Assembly: GCA_021791145.1 (NCBI GenBank)
Contig: JAJYXE010000008.1
Location: 1-64,000, forward strand
DNA from: Actinomycetes bacterium
Lineage (GTDB): Bacteria; Actinomycetota; Acidimicrobiia; Acidimicrobiales; RAAP-2
Direction of reading: 5' to 3'
Length of the DNA: 64,000 bases
Shown here: positions 1 to 12,864 of the stretch, piece after piece
How the letters are laid out: each line of letters starts with the position of its first letter
Position numbering within the stretch: the first letter of the stretch is position 1
Notes under the pieces: generated by a model
Told to the model about the DNA's origin: nothing
The model's database searches: none
Seen by the model: only the letters and a program-made list of their open reading frames with translations
Program-made: the position numbers and the translations under genes

Positions 1-88
1 GATCGAACTCTGCGAGCTCACGGCGAAGCACCCCGATCGCCTCGAGGAGGCGGGTCGGCGCAACCGCTCCGGGGTCGTGGTCTCCCAT
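1..88 (-). CDS. Partial gene, N-terminal end only, unrecognised
   Basis: An open reading frame runs leftwards from an ATG at 88 to the window edge without a stop, giving 29 residues (MGDHDPGAVAPTRLLEAIGV and onward). The segment LLEAIGVLRRELAEFD looks like an amphipathic helix and the frame has the GC-rich third positions seen in neighbouring genes. No clear ribosome binding site is visible. It would be transcribed in the same direction as the dehydrogenase at 218-1708 and lie downstream of it. Too little is present to name a family. Confidence 0.35.
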   Translation of the reverse strand, partial: MGDHDPGAVAPTRLLEAIGVLRRELAEFD

Positions 89-217
89 GAGCACACGATG
101 CCATGAGGGTGTATCACGCCTTGCGCGAGGAGCCTCCCGGCCCCGGTCACCCGGAGCGCTGGAGGGAGACGTGCGTGCCCGGCGCCACGACGACCGAGAC
201 GCCGCCGGCAGCCGAGT

Positions 218-1708
218 TCAGCGGTTCTGCGGGAAGCCCAGGTCGATCGCGCTCGTCGAGGGGTCGGGCCAGCGCTCGGTGATCACCTTAGCGCGGGTGT
301 AGAAGTTGATGCTCTCGGGGCCGTAGATGTGGGTATCGCCGAAGAGCGACGCCTTCCACCCACCAAACGAGAAGTAGCCGACCGGAACCGGGATCGGCAC
401 GTTGACGCCGACCATCCCTGCCTCCACCTCCTCCTGGAACCGGCGGGCGGCGCCCCCGTCACGGGTGAAGATCGCCGCGCCGTTGCCCCACGGGTTGGAG
501 TTGACGAGCGACATCGCCTGGTCGAAGTCGCCGGCACGCACGACCGAGAGCACAGGTCCGAAGATCTCGTCCCGGTAGCAGTCCATCTCCGGGGTGACCT
601 CGTCGATGAGCGACGCGCCGAGGAAGAACCCGTCCTCGCCGTAGCGGGGGTGGTCCCGGCCGTCGACGACCACTTTGGCTCCCTGCGCCGAGGCGGACTC
701 CAGGTACGACGCGACCCGGTCGCGGTGCTCCTTCGTGACGAGCGGGCCCATCTCGGACTCCTCGTCGAGGCCCGAGCCGATACGCAGCTTCGGGAGCCTC
801 TCTGCGATCGCCTGGATGAGCGGCTCGGCCACACGTCCTACCGGCACCACGACCGACACCGCCATGCACCGTTCCCCTGCCGAGCCGTAGGCCGCGGAGA
901 CCGCCGCGTCAGCGGCCATCTCGACATCGGCATCCGGGAGCACGACCATGTGGTTCTTCGCTCCCGCGAGGGCCTGGACGCGCTTGCCGCGGCGCGCGGC
1001 CTCCTCGTAGATGTAGCGCGCGATCGGCGTCGATCCCACAAACGACACAGCCTGGACGTCTGGGTGCGCGAGCAACGCGTCGACTGCGACCTTGTCGCCC
1101 TGCACCACGTTGAAGACGCCGTCAGGAAGGCCTGCGTCGGCGAAAAGCTCGGCGAGGAGGACGGACGCGAGCGGGTCCTTCTCCGAAGGCTTGAGCACGA
1201 ACGCGTTCCCGCACGCAATGGCGCTCGCGCTCATCCACAGCGGCACCATTGCAGGGAAGTTGAACGGAGTGATGCCGGCGACGACCCCGAGCGGCTGGCG
1301 CACTGAGTACACGTCCACGCCGGTGGAGGCACGCTCTGCGTACCTGCCTGCGAGGAGGTTGGGGATCCCACACGCGTAGTCCACGTTCTCGAGCCCGCGG
1401 GCGACCTCGCCCATGGCGTCGGACAGCACCTTGCCGTGCTGCGCGGTGACCGCCCGCGCGATGTCGGCGCGGTGCGCGTCGAGCGCCTGGCGCATGCGGA
1501 AGAGGACGTCGGCGCGCTTTGCGAGCGACGTTGCTCCCCAGGGTCCCGCAGCGGCTCTGGCGGCGTGCACGGCCCGAGCGACCTCCTCGGTGCTGGCGAA
1601 GTCGACCTCGTGCGTGCGCTCGCCGGTCGCGGGGTCGAACACGTCGCCGTGTCGGCCCGACTCACCGGGCACCACCTTGCCGGCGATGAAGTGGCTGATG
1701 CGTTCCAT
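218..1708 (-). CDS. mmsA: CoA-acylating methylmalonate-semialdehyde dehydrogenase
   Basis: A 496-residue aldehyde dehydrogenase of the MmsA type, which oxidises malonate or methylmalonate semialdehyde with NAD and CoA to acetyl-CoA or propionyl-CoA. The nucleophile lies in GSAGERCMAVSVVV, the usual context in this subfamily. At the position where other ALDHs have the general-base Glu there is AGAKNHMVV, the hallmark of the CoA-dependent group. ITPFNFPAMVPLWM and FVGSTPIARYIY are the expected NAD-binding segments. I chose the ATG at 1708 because AGGAGG (complement of 1714-1719) sits five bases upstream; the frame extends nine codons further without such a site. The aminotransferase just upstream on the same strand would supply the semialdehyde, so the pair probably degrades beta-alanine or a similar amine. 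Confidence 0.9.
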   Translation of the reverse strand: MERISHFIAGKVVPGESGRHGDVFDPATGERTHEVDFASTEEVARAVHAARAAAGPWGATSLAKRADVLFRMRQALDAHRADIARAVTAQHGKVLSDAMGEVARGLENVDYACGIPNLLAGRYAERASTGVDVYSVRQPLGVVAGITPFNFPAMVPLWMSASAIACGNAFVLKPSEKDPLASVLLAELFADAGLPDGVFNVVQGDKVAVDALLAHPDVQAVSFVGSTPIARYIYEEAARRGKRVQALAGAKNHMVVLPDADVEMAADAAVSAAYGSAGERCMAVSVVVPVGRVAEPLIQAIAERLPKLRIGSGLDEESEMGPLVTKEHRDRVASYLESASAQGAKVVVDGRDHPRYGEDGFFLGASLIDEVTPEMDCYRDEIFGPVLSVVRAGDFDQAMSLVNSNPWGNGAAIFTRDGGAARRFQEEVEAGMVGVNVPIPVPVGYFSFGGWKASLFGDTHIYGPESINFYTRAKVITERWPDPSTSAIDLGFPQNR

Positions 1709-1765
1709 GTTGACCTCCTGGTCCTCGTTGACCACGTGTCTCGTCGGCGGCCGGAACCCCCCGGC

Positions 1766-3103
1766 CTACTCCGAGGCGGCGCGGTCGGTGATGTCGAGCG
1801 CGCGGTCGAGCACCGCGAAACCTTCGCCCAATTGTTCCTCGGTGATGCACAGCGGCGGGTTGGTCATGACCTGGTTCCAGTGGAGGTTCACGAACACCCC
1901 GTTGTCGAGCATGAACCGGAGGAGCTCGGCCATCTCAGGGCTCGACGAGTTGAACGGCGCCATCGGCTCCCCGGTCGTGCGGTTGCGCACGAGCTCGAGG
2001 CAGCCGAACAGGCCGATGTTGCGGACGGCGCCGACCGAGGGGTGGCGCGAGGCCAGCTCCTCGTGGTGCCGACGCATGACCTCCCCCATCTTGGCCGCCC
2101 GCTCGATGAGCCCGTCCTCCTCGTAGACGCGGATCGTGGCGAGGGCCGCGGCGAGCCCGACGGGGTGTGAGTTGTACGTGAGCCCTCCGGCGAACACGTG
2201 GTCTTCGAAGTACTGGGCTACATGGGGTCGCATCCCGACAACACCGAGCGGGACGTAGCTCGAGGTGAGCCCCTTTGCCGCGGTGACGATGTCGGGGACC
2301 ACGTCCCAGTGGTCGACCGCGAACCACGCCCCGGTGCGCCCGAAGCCGCTCATGACCTCGTCGGCGATCATGAGGATCCCGTAGCGGTCACAGAGCTCGC
2401 GTACGCCTTGGAGATAGCCGTCGGGCGGGATGAGGATCCCGTTGGTCCCGGTCACCGGCTCGACGATGAACGCCGCGATCGTGGCCGGTCCCTCGAGCTG
2501 GATCGTCTCTTCGAGCACGCGGAGCGCCTCGTCGGCGGTGTCCCAGGGTCGCGTGGTGCCGTGGTAGAAGTCGAGCACGTGCACGACGCCGGGGATCCCC
2601 GGCTCGTTCGCCCAGCGCCTCGGGTCACCAGTGAGGGTGATCGCGCCGGCAGTCGCCCCGTGGTAGGAGCGGTACCGGGCGAGGATCTTCTGACGGCCGG
2701 TCACCGCCCGGGCGATCCGGATCGCGTTCTCGTTGGCCTCCGCGCCGCCGAGCGTGAAGAACGACTTCTCGATGTCGCCCGGGTAGAGCTCCGCGAGCTT
2801 GCGGCCGAGCAACGCACGGACCTCGGTCGTCATCGCGGCCGAGCTCACGTAGGCGAGCTCTCGGACCTGCTTGGCCACCGCGTCCGCAATGCGGGGATCG
2901 CCGTGGCCGGCGTTGACGCTCATGAGCTGCGAGTTGAAGTCCAAGTACTTCTTGCCGTCGGCACCGGTGAAGTAGACGCCGCTCGCCGACGCGACGGGGA
3001 GGGGCGAGGACTTCGATTGCGCCACCCAGTCGAAGAGCGTGTAGCGCTTGGAGAGGTCGACGATCTCGGCCGCCGACAGTCGCTCCTCACCTTGCTCGGT
3101 CAT
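1766..3103 (-). CDS. Class III PLP-dependent aminotransferase (omega-amino acid:pyruvate type)
   Basis: A 445-residue fold-type I class III transaminase. Visible landmarks are SFFTLGGAEANENAIRIAR (cofactor phosphate region), YHGATAGAITLTGDPRRW, the Asp of IADEVMSGFGRTG and the Schiff-base Lys in TAAKGLTSSYVPLG. The GDPRRW segment and overall length resemble taurine- or beta-alanine:pyruvate aminotransferases; the true amino donor cannot be read from sequence. Start at ATG 3103 is supported by AGAGGAGG seven bases upstream; the frame runs upstream only through tandem repeats. It lies 57 bp upstream of mmsA and is divergent from the PucR regulator. Together they suggest transamination of an omega-amino acid to a semialdehyde followed by CoA-dependent oxidation. 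Confidence 0.85.
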   Translation of the reverse strand: MTEQGEERLSAAEIVDLSKRYTLFDWVAQSKSSPLPVASASGVYFTGADGKKYLDFNSQLMSVNAGHGDPRIADAVAKQVRELAYVSSAAMTTEVRALLGRKLAELYPGDIEKSFFTLGGAEANENAIRIARAVTGRQKILARYRSYHGATAGAITLTGDPRRWANEPGIPGVVHVLDFYHGTTRPWDTADEALRVLEETIQLEGPATIAAFIVEPVTGTNGILIPPDGYLQGVRELCDRYGILMIADEVMSGFGRTGAWFAVDHWDVVPDIVTAAKGLTSSYVPLGVVGMRPHVAQYFEDHVFAGGLTYNSHPVGLAAALATIRVYEEDGLIERAAKMGEVMRRHHEELASRHPSVGAVRNIGLFGCLELVRNRTTGEPMAPFNSSSPEMAELLRFMLDNGVFVNLHWNQVMTNPPLCITEEQLGEGFAVLDRALDITDRAASE

Positions 3104-3172
3104 CTCGGGTCCTCCTCTCGGGTTGGCTGCTCTCGGGCCGACGGCCCGGTCCCCGGGGAGCCGATGACATCC

Positions 3173-3310
3173 GCACGGCATCCCACGGGCGGCCGCACGG
3201 CATCCCACGGGCGGCCGCACGGCATCCCACGGGCGGCCGCACGGCATCCCACGGGCGGCCGCACGGCATCCCACGGTCGTCCACCACGGTCGTCCACCAC
3301 GGTCGTCCGC
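3173..3310. repeat. Tandem repeat array in a divergent promoter region
   Basis: Almost five head-to-tail copies of a 22-bp unit (gcacggcatcccacgggcgg plus cc) start at 3173, 3195, 3217, 3239 and 3261. They run into three copies of a 13-bp unit (cacggtcgtccac) at 3272-3310. The units contain no spacers, so this is a minisatellite and not a CRISPR. It fills most of the 317-bp gap between the aminotransferase and the pucR-type gene. Confidence 0.9.
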
Positions 3311-3370
3311 ACAGGCGGGCCCCACGGACATCCCACGAGCGATCGTACGCACCCCGAGCGCTCGTCACAA

Positions 3371-3417
3371 TGCACACTCTGCACACTTCTTCGCCTAAGT
3401 GATGCCGATAGTGTGCA
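3371..3417 (+). promoter_or_regulatory. Candidate operator/promoter of the PucR-type gene
   Basis: Two direct copies of TGCACAC (3371-3377 and 3380-3386) and an inverted copy GTGTGCA (3411-3417) end three bases before the GTG start at 3421. The arrangement in front of a regulator suggests autoregulation. The gene has no Shine-Dalgarno sequence, and GATAGT at about 3407-3412 could act as a -10 element for a leaderless mRNA. This is read by eye and is inference. Confidence 0.4.
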
Positions 3418-3420
3418 CCC

Positions 3421-5091
3421 GTGCCGGTCACGGTCCGTGAAGTCGTCGATCTGGAGCCGCTCCGCAGCGCAGGCCCGCGCGTCCTCGCCGGCACCGTCAA
3501 CCTCGATCGGGCGGTCCGATGGGTCCACGTCGCCGAGCTGCCCGACATCGCCCACCTGCTCCAAGGTGGGGAGCTGTTGCTCACGACCGGGCTCGGCATG
3601 GCCGGCACTCCCGCGGCGCAACGCCGCTACGTCGACGAGCTGGCCGACGCGGGAGCGGCCGGGGTCGTGGTAGAGCTCGGGCGCACCTTCGACGCCGTCC
3701 CCGCCGCGCTCGTGGAGGCGGCGGACGCGCACGGCCTGCCGCTCGTGTCGCTCGACCGTGAGACCCGCTTCGTCGAGGTCACCGAGATCGTCCACCGCGA
3801 GATCCTGAGCCGCCAGTACGACCTCCTCGACCGGGCCGAGCAGGTGAGCCGCGAGCTCGCCGACCAGATCCTCGACGGCGCGGACGCACGCACGCTGGTC
3901 GCGCACCTCGGGACCAACTTTGCGACGACGGTCGTGTTCGAAGACGCCGCCGGCCACGCCGTTGCGACGAGCGGCCCCCGAGGGGCGGACGGCGGCGCAT
4001 CGACCTGGGAGCGCCACGCACGCCTGCGCCACGCCGGTCCGAGCAGCGGCTCCGGTCGGAGCGGTGCGGTGCACCGGGCCCCGAGCTCGGACCCCGAGGT
4101 GCCGGGCTGCGCCTGGGTGGACCTGTGGATCCGGCACGAGCGCTGGGGCCGTCTCCACGTCCTGGACGCGGCCACAACCGGTCGCAACGTGGACGAGCTG
4201 CTCGTCGATCGTGCGGGTGCCGCGCTGGCCCTCGCCATGCTGTCCGAAAAGGATGCTGCGCACCTCGTCGAACGTGCGGGCGATGCGCTCATCGGGGAGA
4301 TCGTCGCGGGCCGTCACGGCTCCGGCGACGAGACGCTCCGGCGGGCGAGGTCACTCGGTGCCGACCTCGCGGGCGGGCGGCTCGCCGCGGCGGCGCTCGA
4401 GGTCCGTCCGACGGCGGCGGCCCACGGCCTCACCGACGGCGCCCGCCTCGAACTGCTCCGCTCGCTCACCGTCGCGCTCCGAGCTGCCGTCGCACAGCGC
4501 GGCTGCAGCGCGCTCGTCGGCACGAGCGGCGACCGGGTCATCGCGATCGTGGCGATCCCCGGGACTCGTCCGGTCGCCGGGGTGCTCGAAGATCTGGTGG
4601 AGGCCGCGTCGGCGCTGATCGATCGGCGCGGCGGCACCCAGTTGGTGGCCGGCGCGAGCGGCCCCGCGTCGAAGGACGCGCTCCACCGGGCAGTCGAAGA
4701 GGCGACGGTCGCCGCGGGCTTCGCCCGTGTCGCGGGTCCCGGCCGTCGCGTCCACCACTTCGCGGAGCTCGGGACCTACCAGCTGCTCCTTCGGCTGGCC
4801 GACGGCCCGGAGCTCGCGCGCTTCGTCGACTCGGAGCTGCACCCGCTCGTCGAGCGAGACCGTGCGGGGAAGCCGAGGCTCATCCCGACCTTGCGCGCGT
4901 ACCTGGCGCACGCGGGGCGCAAGGCCGACGCCGCCCGCGAGCTCGGCGTCCAACGGCGCACCCTCTACCAGCGCCTCGCGAGGATCGAGGCGCTTCTCGG
5001 GCGCAGTCTCGACGAGCAGGCGACCCGCACCCGGCTGACACTTGCGCTCCAGGGTCTCGACTTCCTCGCCCGACGGAGCGGCCACGCCTGA
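3421..5091 (+). CDS. PucR-family transcriptional regulator
   Basis: A 556-residue regulator. Residues about 1-125 form the N-terminal PucR domain (RAVRWVHVAELPDIAHLLQG, then GELLLTTGL). The C-terminus has the PucR/CdaR helix-turn-helix in TLRAYLAHAGRKADAARELG followed by VQRRTLYQRLARIEALLG. The middle is the GGDEF-like linker seen in this family. Family members respond to purine, pyrimidine or amino acid catabolites and usually control adjacent catabolic genes. The divergent aminotransferase and mmsA are the obvious targets. The start is a GTG with no ribosome binding site, which fits leaderless translation. Confidence 0.85.
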   Translation: MPVTVREVVDLEPLRSAGPRVLAGTVNLDRAVRWVHVAELPDIAHLLQGGELLLTTGLGMAGTPAAQRRYVDELADAGAAGVVVELGRTFDAVPAALVEAADAHGLPLVSLDRETRFVEVTEIVHREILSRQYDLLDRAEQVSRELADQILDGADARTLVAHLGTNFATTVVFEDAAGHAVATSGPRGADGGASTWERHARLRHAGPSSGSGRSGAVHRAPSSDPEVPGCAWVDLWIRHERWGRLHVLDAATTGRNVDELLVDRAGAALALAMLSEKDAAHLVERAGDALIGEIVAGRHGSGDETLRRARSLGADLAGGRLAAAALEVRPTAAAHGLTDGARLELLRSLTVALRAAVAQRGCSALVGTSGDRVIAIVAIPGTRPVAGVLEDLVEAASALIDRRGGTQLVAGASGPASKDALHRAVEEATVAAGFARVAGPGRRVHHFAELGTYQLLLRLADGPELARFVDSELHPLVERDRAGKPRLIPTLRAYLAHAGRKADAARELGVQRRTLYQRLARIEALLGRSLDEQATRTRLTLALQGLDFLARRSGHA

Positions 5092-5105
5092 GCGAGCACA
5101 CACCC

Positions 5106-5203
5106 GAACGGCCACACCTGAGCGGCCACACCTGAGCGGCCACACCTGAGCGGCCACGCCTGAGCGGCCACACCTGAGCGGCCACACCTGAGCGGCCACA
5201 CCC
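5106..5203. repeat. 14-bp tandem repeat between convergent genes
   Basis: Seven copies of gagcggccacacct with few mismatches lie at 5106, 5120, 5134, 5148, 5162, 5176 and 5190. A further copy at 5076-5089 overlaps the last codons of the PucR-type gene, so the array seems to have grown out of the end of that coding sequence. No gene is visible within it. Confidence 0.9.
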
Positions 5204-5294
5204 CTTCCCCCTGCGACCGGGGCTGACGAGTGAGCGAGCAGTTTTGCCAGGCCGAGCTCGACCCTTCTCTCTGCGCGCGGGGGTCGACGGGAGT

Positions 5295-8836
<3,542 letters not shown>

Positions 8837-8867
8837 CGCGGTCGCTCCGCCGTCGCTACGCCGACGC

Positions 8868-10061
8868 TCAGCCGCGGAGGCGGGAGACGGCCTCGGGCAC
8901 GACCGCGAGCGCCCGCTCGACGTCGGCGGCGGTCGACGTGTGGCCGAGGCTGAACCGGATCGAGCCGCGGGCGGTGGCCGCCGGCACGCCCATCGCCGCG
9001 AGCACGTGGCTCGGCTCGAGCGCCCCGCTCGCGCAGGCCGCGCCCGCGGAGACGCACACGCCCGCCTCGTCGAGCAGCACGACGAGCTCCTCGCGGTCCA
9101 CGCCGGTGAAGCACAGGTGGCAGTGGCCGGGCAGCACGCTCTTCCGGTCCGCCGCCTCGACCGCCGAGCCCACCGCGCCGAGGAGCCCGTCGGCGAGCCG
9201 GTCGCGCAGCGCGCCGACCCGCACGGCCTCCTCCTCGCGCTCCCTCGCGACCGCGGCCAGGGCGGTCGCGAGGCCGACGGCGCCGGCGACGTCGTGGGTG
9301 CCCGCCCGTCGTTCACGCTCCTGGCCGCCGCCGACGACCAGCGCCTCGAGCTCGGTGCCCTCCCGCACGACGAGCGCCCCGGCCCCCTTGGGGCCGCCGA
9401 GCTTGTGCGCGGAGACGGAGACGAGGTCCGCGCCGGGCGCCGCACGGGCGACGTCGAGCCATGCGGCCGCCTGCACCGCGTCGGTGTGGACGACCGCTCG
9501 CGGCGCGAGCCGCTTCGTGAGCTCGACGACGTCGGCGAGCGGCTGGACCGTGCCCACCTCGTTGTTGGCGAGCATGACGGTGACGAGCGCGACGTCCTCG
9601 TCGAGCAGCTCTGCGAGCCGGTCGACGTCGAGGACCCCGTGGGCGTCCACGCCCACGCGCTCGTGCACGACACCGGGGAGCCGCGCCGCCGCGACCCGGC
9701 ACGCTTCGAGCACCGCTGCGTGCTCGACCGCCGAGCTGACGACGGCCGCTTCGGGACGGCTGCGCGCCGTCGCGCCGAGGACCCCGAAGACCGCGAGGTT
9801 GTCGGACTCCGTCCCCCCGGAGGTGAAGACGACCTCTTGGGGCTCGGCCCCGAGCAGCTCTGCCACCTTGTCCCGGGACTCCTCCAAGGCCTGCCGGGCG
9901 GCGCGCGCCTGGCGGTGGTGGCCCGAGGGGTGGCCGAAGACCTCGGAGGCGAACGGCGCCATGGCCTCGACGACCTCGTCTCGCACCGGCGAGGACGCCG
10001 CGTGGTCGAGGTACGTGAGCGGCGGGCCGTCCGAGCCCGTGGCACCTGTGGCGCGATCCAT
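8868..10061 (-). CDS. Cysteine desulfurase (IscS/NifS family)
   Basis: A 397-residue PLP enzyme that takes sulfur from cysteine as a persulfide. Landmarks are LTYLDHAASSPVRDEV at the N-terminus, EVVFTSGGTESDN, the Schiff-base Lys in SVSAHKLGGPKG and the persulfide Cys in CVSAGAACASGALEPSHVL. It lies 31 bp upstream of mnmA on the same strand, so it probably feeds sulfur to tRNA thiolation; a role in Fe-S assembly is also possible. Start at ATG 10061 is preceded by AAGGGG. Confidence 0.92.
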   Translation of the reverse strand: MDRATGATGSDGPPLTYLDHAASSPVRDEVVEAMAPFASEVFGHPSGHHRQARAARQALEESRDKVAELLGAEPQEVVFTSGGTESDNLAVFGVLGATARSRPEAAVVSSAVEHAAVLEACRVAAARLPGVVHERVGVDAHGVLDVDRLAELLDEDVALVTVMLANNEVGTVQPLADVVELTKRLAPRAVVHTDAVQAAAWLDVARAAPGADLVSVSAHKLGGPKGAGALVVREGTELEALVVGGGQERERRAGTHDVAGAVGLATALAAVAREREEEAVRVGALRDRLADGLLGAVGSAVEAADRKSVLPGHCHLCFTGVDREELVVLLDEAGVCVSAGAACASGALEPSHVLAAMGVPAATARGSIRFSLGHTSTAADVERALAVVPEAVSRLRG

Positions 10062-10166
10062 GGACCCCTTTGTACCGCACTCGCCGCCCGGCCGGCGCAG
10101 GGCAGGGGCCCAAGGGGCCCAAGGGATCGTCTATCGTCGCTGGACCCTCCCTCTCAGGCCGACGAC

Positions 10167-12851
10167 ATGACCCCTCCCAGCCCCGAGGTACCCGACGCAG
10201 AGACCCTCGGCCCGGGGTCGCCACCCGCCGCACCCAAGACACCCAAGACACCCGCCGCACCCAAGACACCCAAGACACCCGCCGCACCCAAGACACCCAA
10301 GACACCCGCCGCACCCAAGACACCCAAGACACCCAAGACACCCGCCGCACCCAAGACACCCAAGACACCCGCCGCACCCAAGACACCCAAGACACGCGCC
10401 GCACCCGAAGCACCCGCCGCTCCCGCCGCGGCGCGCCTCGCCGGGCTGGTCCCCTACGCGTGCATCTGTGCCGCCGTCGTCGCAGCCAACGCGCTGTACC
10501 TCTTCGGTGTCTTCGACCCCAATCCCGTGCTCTCGATGAGCGGCCTTCCGATCGTGGCCCAGGGCGGCGTGCTTGCGGGCCGGTTCACCATCGACCCCAA
10601 CGCGGGGACCACGGCGCTCTCGCTCGGGCACCTGGCCGCCCTCGACCTGCTCCACGGCCATCTCCCGTGGTGGAACCCCTACGAAGGCGTGGGCGCGCCG
10701 CTCGCCGGCGAGATGCAGTCGGCCGCCCTGTTCCCCCCGACGCTGCTCCTCGCGCTGCCCGGCGGCCAGCTGCTCTTCCACGTGCTGCTCGAGGCGGTCG
10801 CCGGGATGGCGACGTACGCGCTCGTGGTCCGGCTCGGGACCTCCCGGGTGATCGCGACCGGCGCCGGTGCCGCCTTCGCGCTCAACGGCACCTTTGCGTG
10901 GTTCGCGCACGCCCCGGTCAACCCGATCCCCTTCCTTCCACTGCTCCTGCTGGGCCTGGAGCGGGCACGGGCGGCTGCCGAAGAGGGGCGCGGCGGGTCA
11001 TTCGGCCTCCTCGCCCTCGCGCTGGCGCTCTCCGTGTACGCCGGGTTCCCCGAGGTCGCGTACCTCGACGGGATCTTCGCCGTGGTGTGGGCCGCGGTGC
11101 GCGTCGTCGGCCTCGAACGGGCCGCGCTCGCGCGCTACGCCCGCAAGGTCGTCATCGGGGCGGGGGCGGGCGTGCTCTGCGCCGCGCCGATCCTGGTCGC
11201 CTTTGGCGACTACCTGCGCGCCGCGTACCTCGGCCCGCACGGCGGTGGCTACGACGCGCTCTCGATCCCGGGCACCGGCGTCGGCGCGCTCTTCTTCCCC
11301 TACGCCGCGGGGCCGATCTTCGGCTTCACCCCCGCGCAGACCGCCGGCGTGCTCGGCAGCTTCTGGATCAACGTCGGCGGGTACCTCACGACCTCGATCC
11401 TCGTGCTCGCGGTCGTCGGCTTGTGGAGCCGGCGGCTGCGCGCGCTGCGCATCGGGCTCGCGGCGTGGGTGGTGGTCGCGCTCGGCCGCGCCTACGGCGC
11501 CGGTCCGGCGCAGCGTCTCTTCGACATCCTCCCGATCATGAACCGCGTGGAGGCCTACCGGTACGTGACGCCGTCGATCGAGCTCGCCGTCGTGGTGCTC
11601 GCCTTCCTCGGCGTCGACGACCTCTTCCGGCGCGACGTCCCGACGTGGTTCGTCGCAGCGTCGGTCGCGCTCGCCGCCGGCGCCGCGCTGGCGACCCTCG
11701 GACTGGGACGCCAGCTGCGCGACGCCGTCGCGTCCGCCTCGCAGTCGCACGCCTGGTTCGCCGGGTCGCTCGCATGGGGCTTCGGGATGCTCGCCGCGGT
11801 CGGCGTCACGGCGCTCCTCGCACGGGGCCGGCTCCGCGGCGCGCTGCTCGCCGGACTCGTCGTCCTCGACGCGTGCGCGATGTTCGTCGTGCCGCAGCTC
11901 TCCGCGCCTCGCAGCGGCCGGATCGACACCGCCTTCGTGCACTGGGTCGCGCGTCATGAAGGGGCGGGGCGCATCTTCACGTTTGGCGGCCTCCTCAACC
12001 CGAACTTCGGGAGCTACTTCGAGGTGGCGGAGGCAGACGTGAACGACCTGCCGATGCCGAAGGCCTACGCCCGCTACATCCTCGCCCACCTCGACCCGAC
12101 GACGATCCCCAACCACTTCGACGGCACGACGATCGTGGCGCGCCGTGCAGCGTCTGCAACCCGTGCGGGCCGCGCCAGCACCCCGAGCCGAACGCCCGAG
12201 ACGCCCGTGCAGGCCTTCGCCGCGGGCCTCCGGAGCTACGAGGCGATCGGGGTGCGCTACGCCGCCGCCTACACGGGGTCGGCGGACGCCGCGGCCCTGT
12301 CGTCGCTCGGGCTCCCCCGCGTCTACGTCGACCCCCACGCGGTGGTGTACCGGCTCTTCGACCCCTCGCCGATGTACTCGTTGCAGGCCGAGCGCCACGC
12401 GGGCCGCATCGGCGCGGCGGACCGGACCCAGGCGTGCACGATCTCCCACGTGCACATCGACTCGGTGGCGCTCGATTGCCGGCGTCCCGCCGTGCTCGTG
12501 CGCCGCGAGCTCGCGATGGCGGGGTGGACGGCAGCCGGCGGTGGCCGGCCGCTCGTGGTGCGCCCCGACGGTCCGCTCTTCCAAGAGGTGACGCTGCCGA
12601 AGGGCCGCGAGGTCGTGCGCTTCTCCTTCGTCCCGCCCCACGAGGACCTGGCCTCGGGCGCGCTGGCGGTCGGGATCGCCGCGTTGGTGACGAGCTGGGT
12701 CCTCACGCGCCGGCGCCCGCGTCGCCTGCGCGCCCGCCACCGGCACCGGCACCGCCGCGCCCTGCGTCTCCGCCGGCCGCGCTTCTCCGCCGCGTCCCGC
12801 TTCACGGCCGCGCCCCTCGGCACCCGCTTCTCCGCCGGCCACGAGCCGTAG
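10167..12851 (+). CDS. YfhO-like polytopic membrane protein with Lys/Pro/Thr repeat tail
   Basis: An 894-residue membrane protein. The first ~80 residues are a cytoplasmic-looking tail of APKTPKTPA repeats. After that come about a dozen hydrophobic segments (LVPYACICAAVVAANALYLF onward) and a luminal-type motif, LPWWNPYEGVGAPLAGEMQS. This is the pattern of YfhO-like proteins, a GT-C-like fold linked in some bacteria to glycosylation of wall polymers. A long extracytoplasmic region follows, then a last TM segment (GALAVGIAALVTSWVLT) and an Arg-rich tail. No ribosome binding site is obvious; TATCGT near 10132 may be a -10. The gene at 61183 is a likely paralogue. The substrate cannot be inferred. 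Confidence 0.7.
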   Translation: MTPPSPEVPDAETLGPGSPPAAPKTPKTPAAPKTPKTPAAPKTPKTPAAPKTPKTPKTPAAPKTPKTPAAPKTPKTRAAPEAPAAPAAARLAGLVPYACICAAVVAANALYLFGVFDPNPVLSMSGLPIVAQGGVLAGRFTIDPNAGTTALSLGHLAALDLLHGHLPWWNPYEGVGAPLAGEMQSAALFPPTLLLALPGGQLLFHVLLEAVAGMATYALVVRLGTSRVIATGAGAAFALNGTFAWFAHAPVNPIPFLPLLLLGLERARAAAEEGRGGSFGLLALALALSVYAGFPEVAYLDGIFAVVWAAVRVVGLERAALARYARKVVIGAGAGVLCAAPILVAFGDYLRAAYLGPHGGGYDALSIPGTGVGALFFPYAAGPIFGFTPAQTAGVLGSFWINVGGYLTTSILVLAVVGLWSRRLRALRIGLAAWVVVALGRAYGAGPAQRLFDILPIMNRVEAYRYVTPSIELAVVVLAFLGVDDLFRRDVPTWFVAASVALAAGAALATLGLGRQLRDAVASASQSHAWFAGSLAWGFGMLAAVGVTALLARGRLRGALLAGLVVLDACAMFVVPQLSAPRSGRIDTAFVHWVARHEGAGRIFTFGGLLNPNFGSYFEVAEADVNDLPMPKAYARYILAHLDPTTIPNHFDGTTIVARRAASATRAGRASTPSRTPETPVQAFAAGLRSYEAIGVRYAAAYTGSADAAALSSLGLPRVYVDPHAVVYRLFDPSPMYSLQAERHAGRIGAADRTQACTISHVHIDSVALDCRRPAVLVRRELAMAGWTAAGGGRPLVVRPDGPLFQEVTLPKGREVVRFSFVPPHEDLASGALAVGIAALVTSWVLTRRRPRRLRARHRHRHRRALRLRRPRFSAASRFTAAPLGTRFSAGHEP
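10221..10400. repeat. 27-bp in-frame tandem repeat (APKTPKTPA)
   Basis: Six or so copies of a 27-bp unit, itself built of a 9-bp acccaagac motif, encode a Lys/Pro/Thr-rich tail at the N-terminus of the YfhO-like protein. One copy carries an extra 9-bp subunit. Confidence 0.9.
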
Positions 12852-12864
12852 AGTCCTGAGCGTT

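Noticed and set aside
3173..3310. Possible CRISPR array
   Set aside because: Copies are directly adjacent with no spacers, and no cas genes are present in the window.
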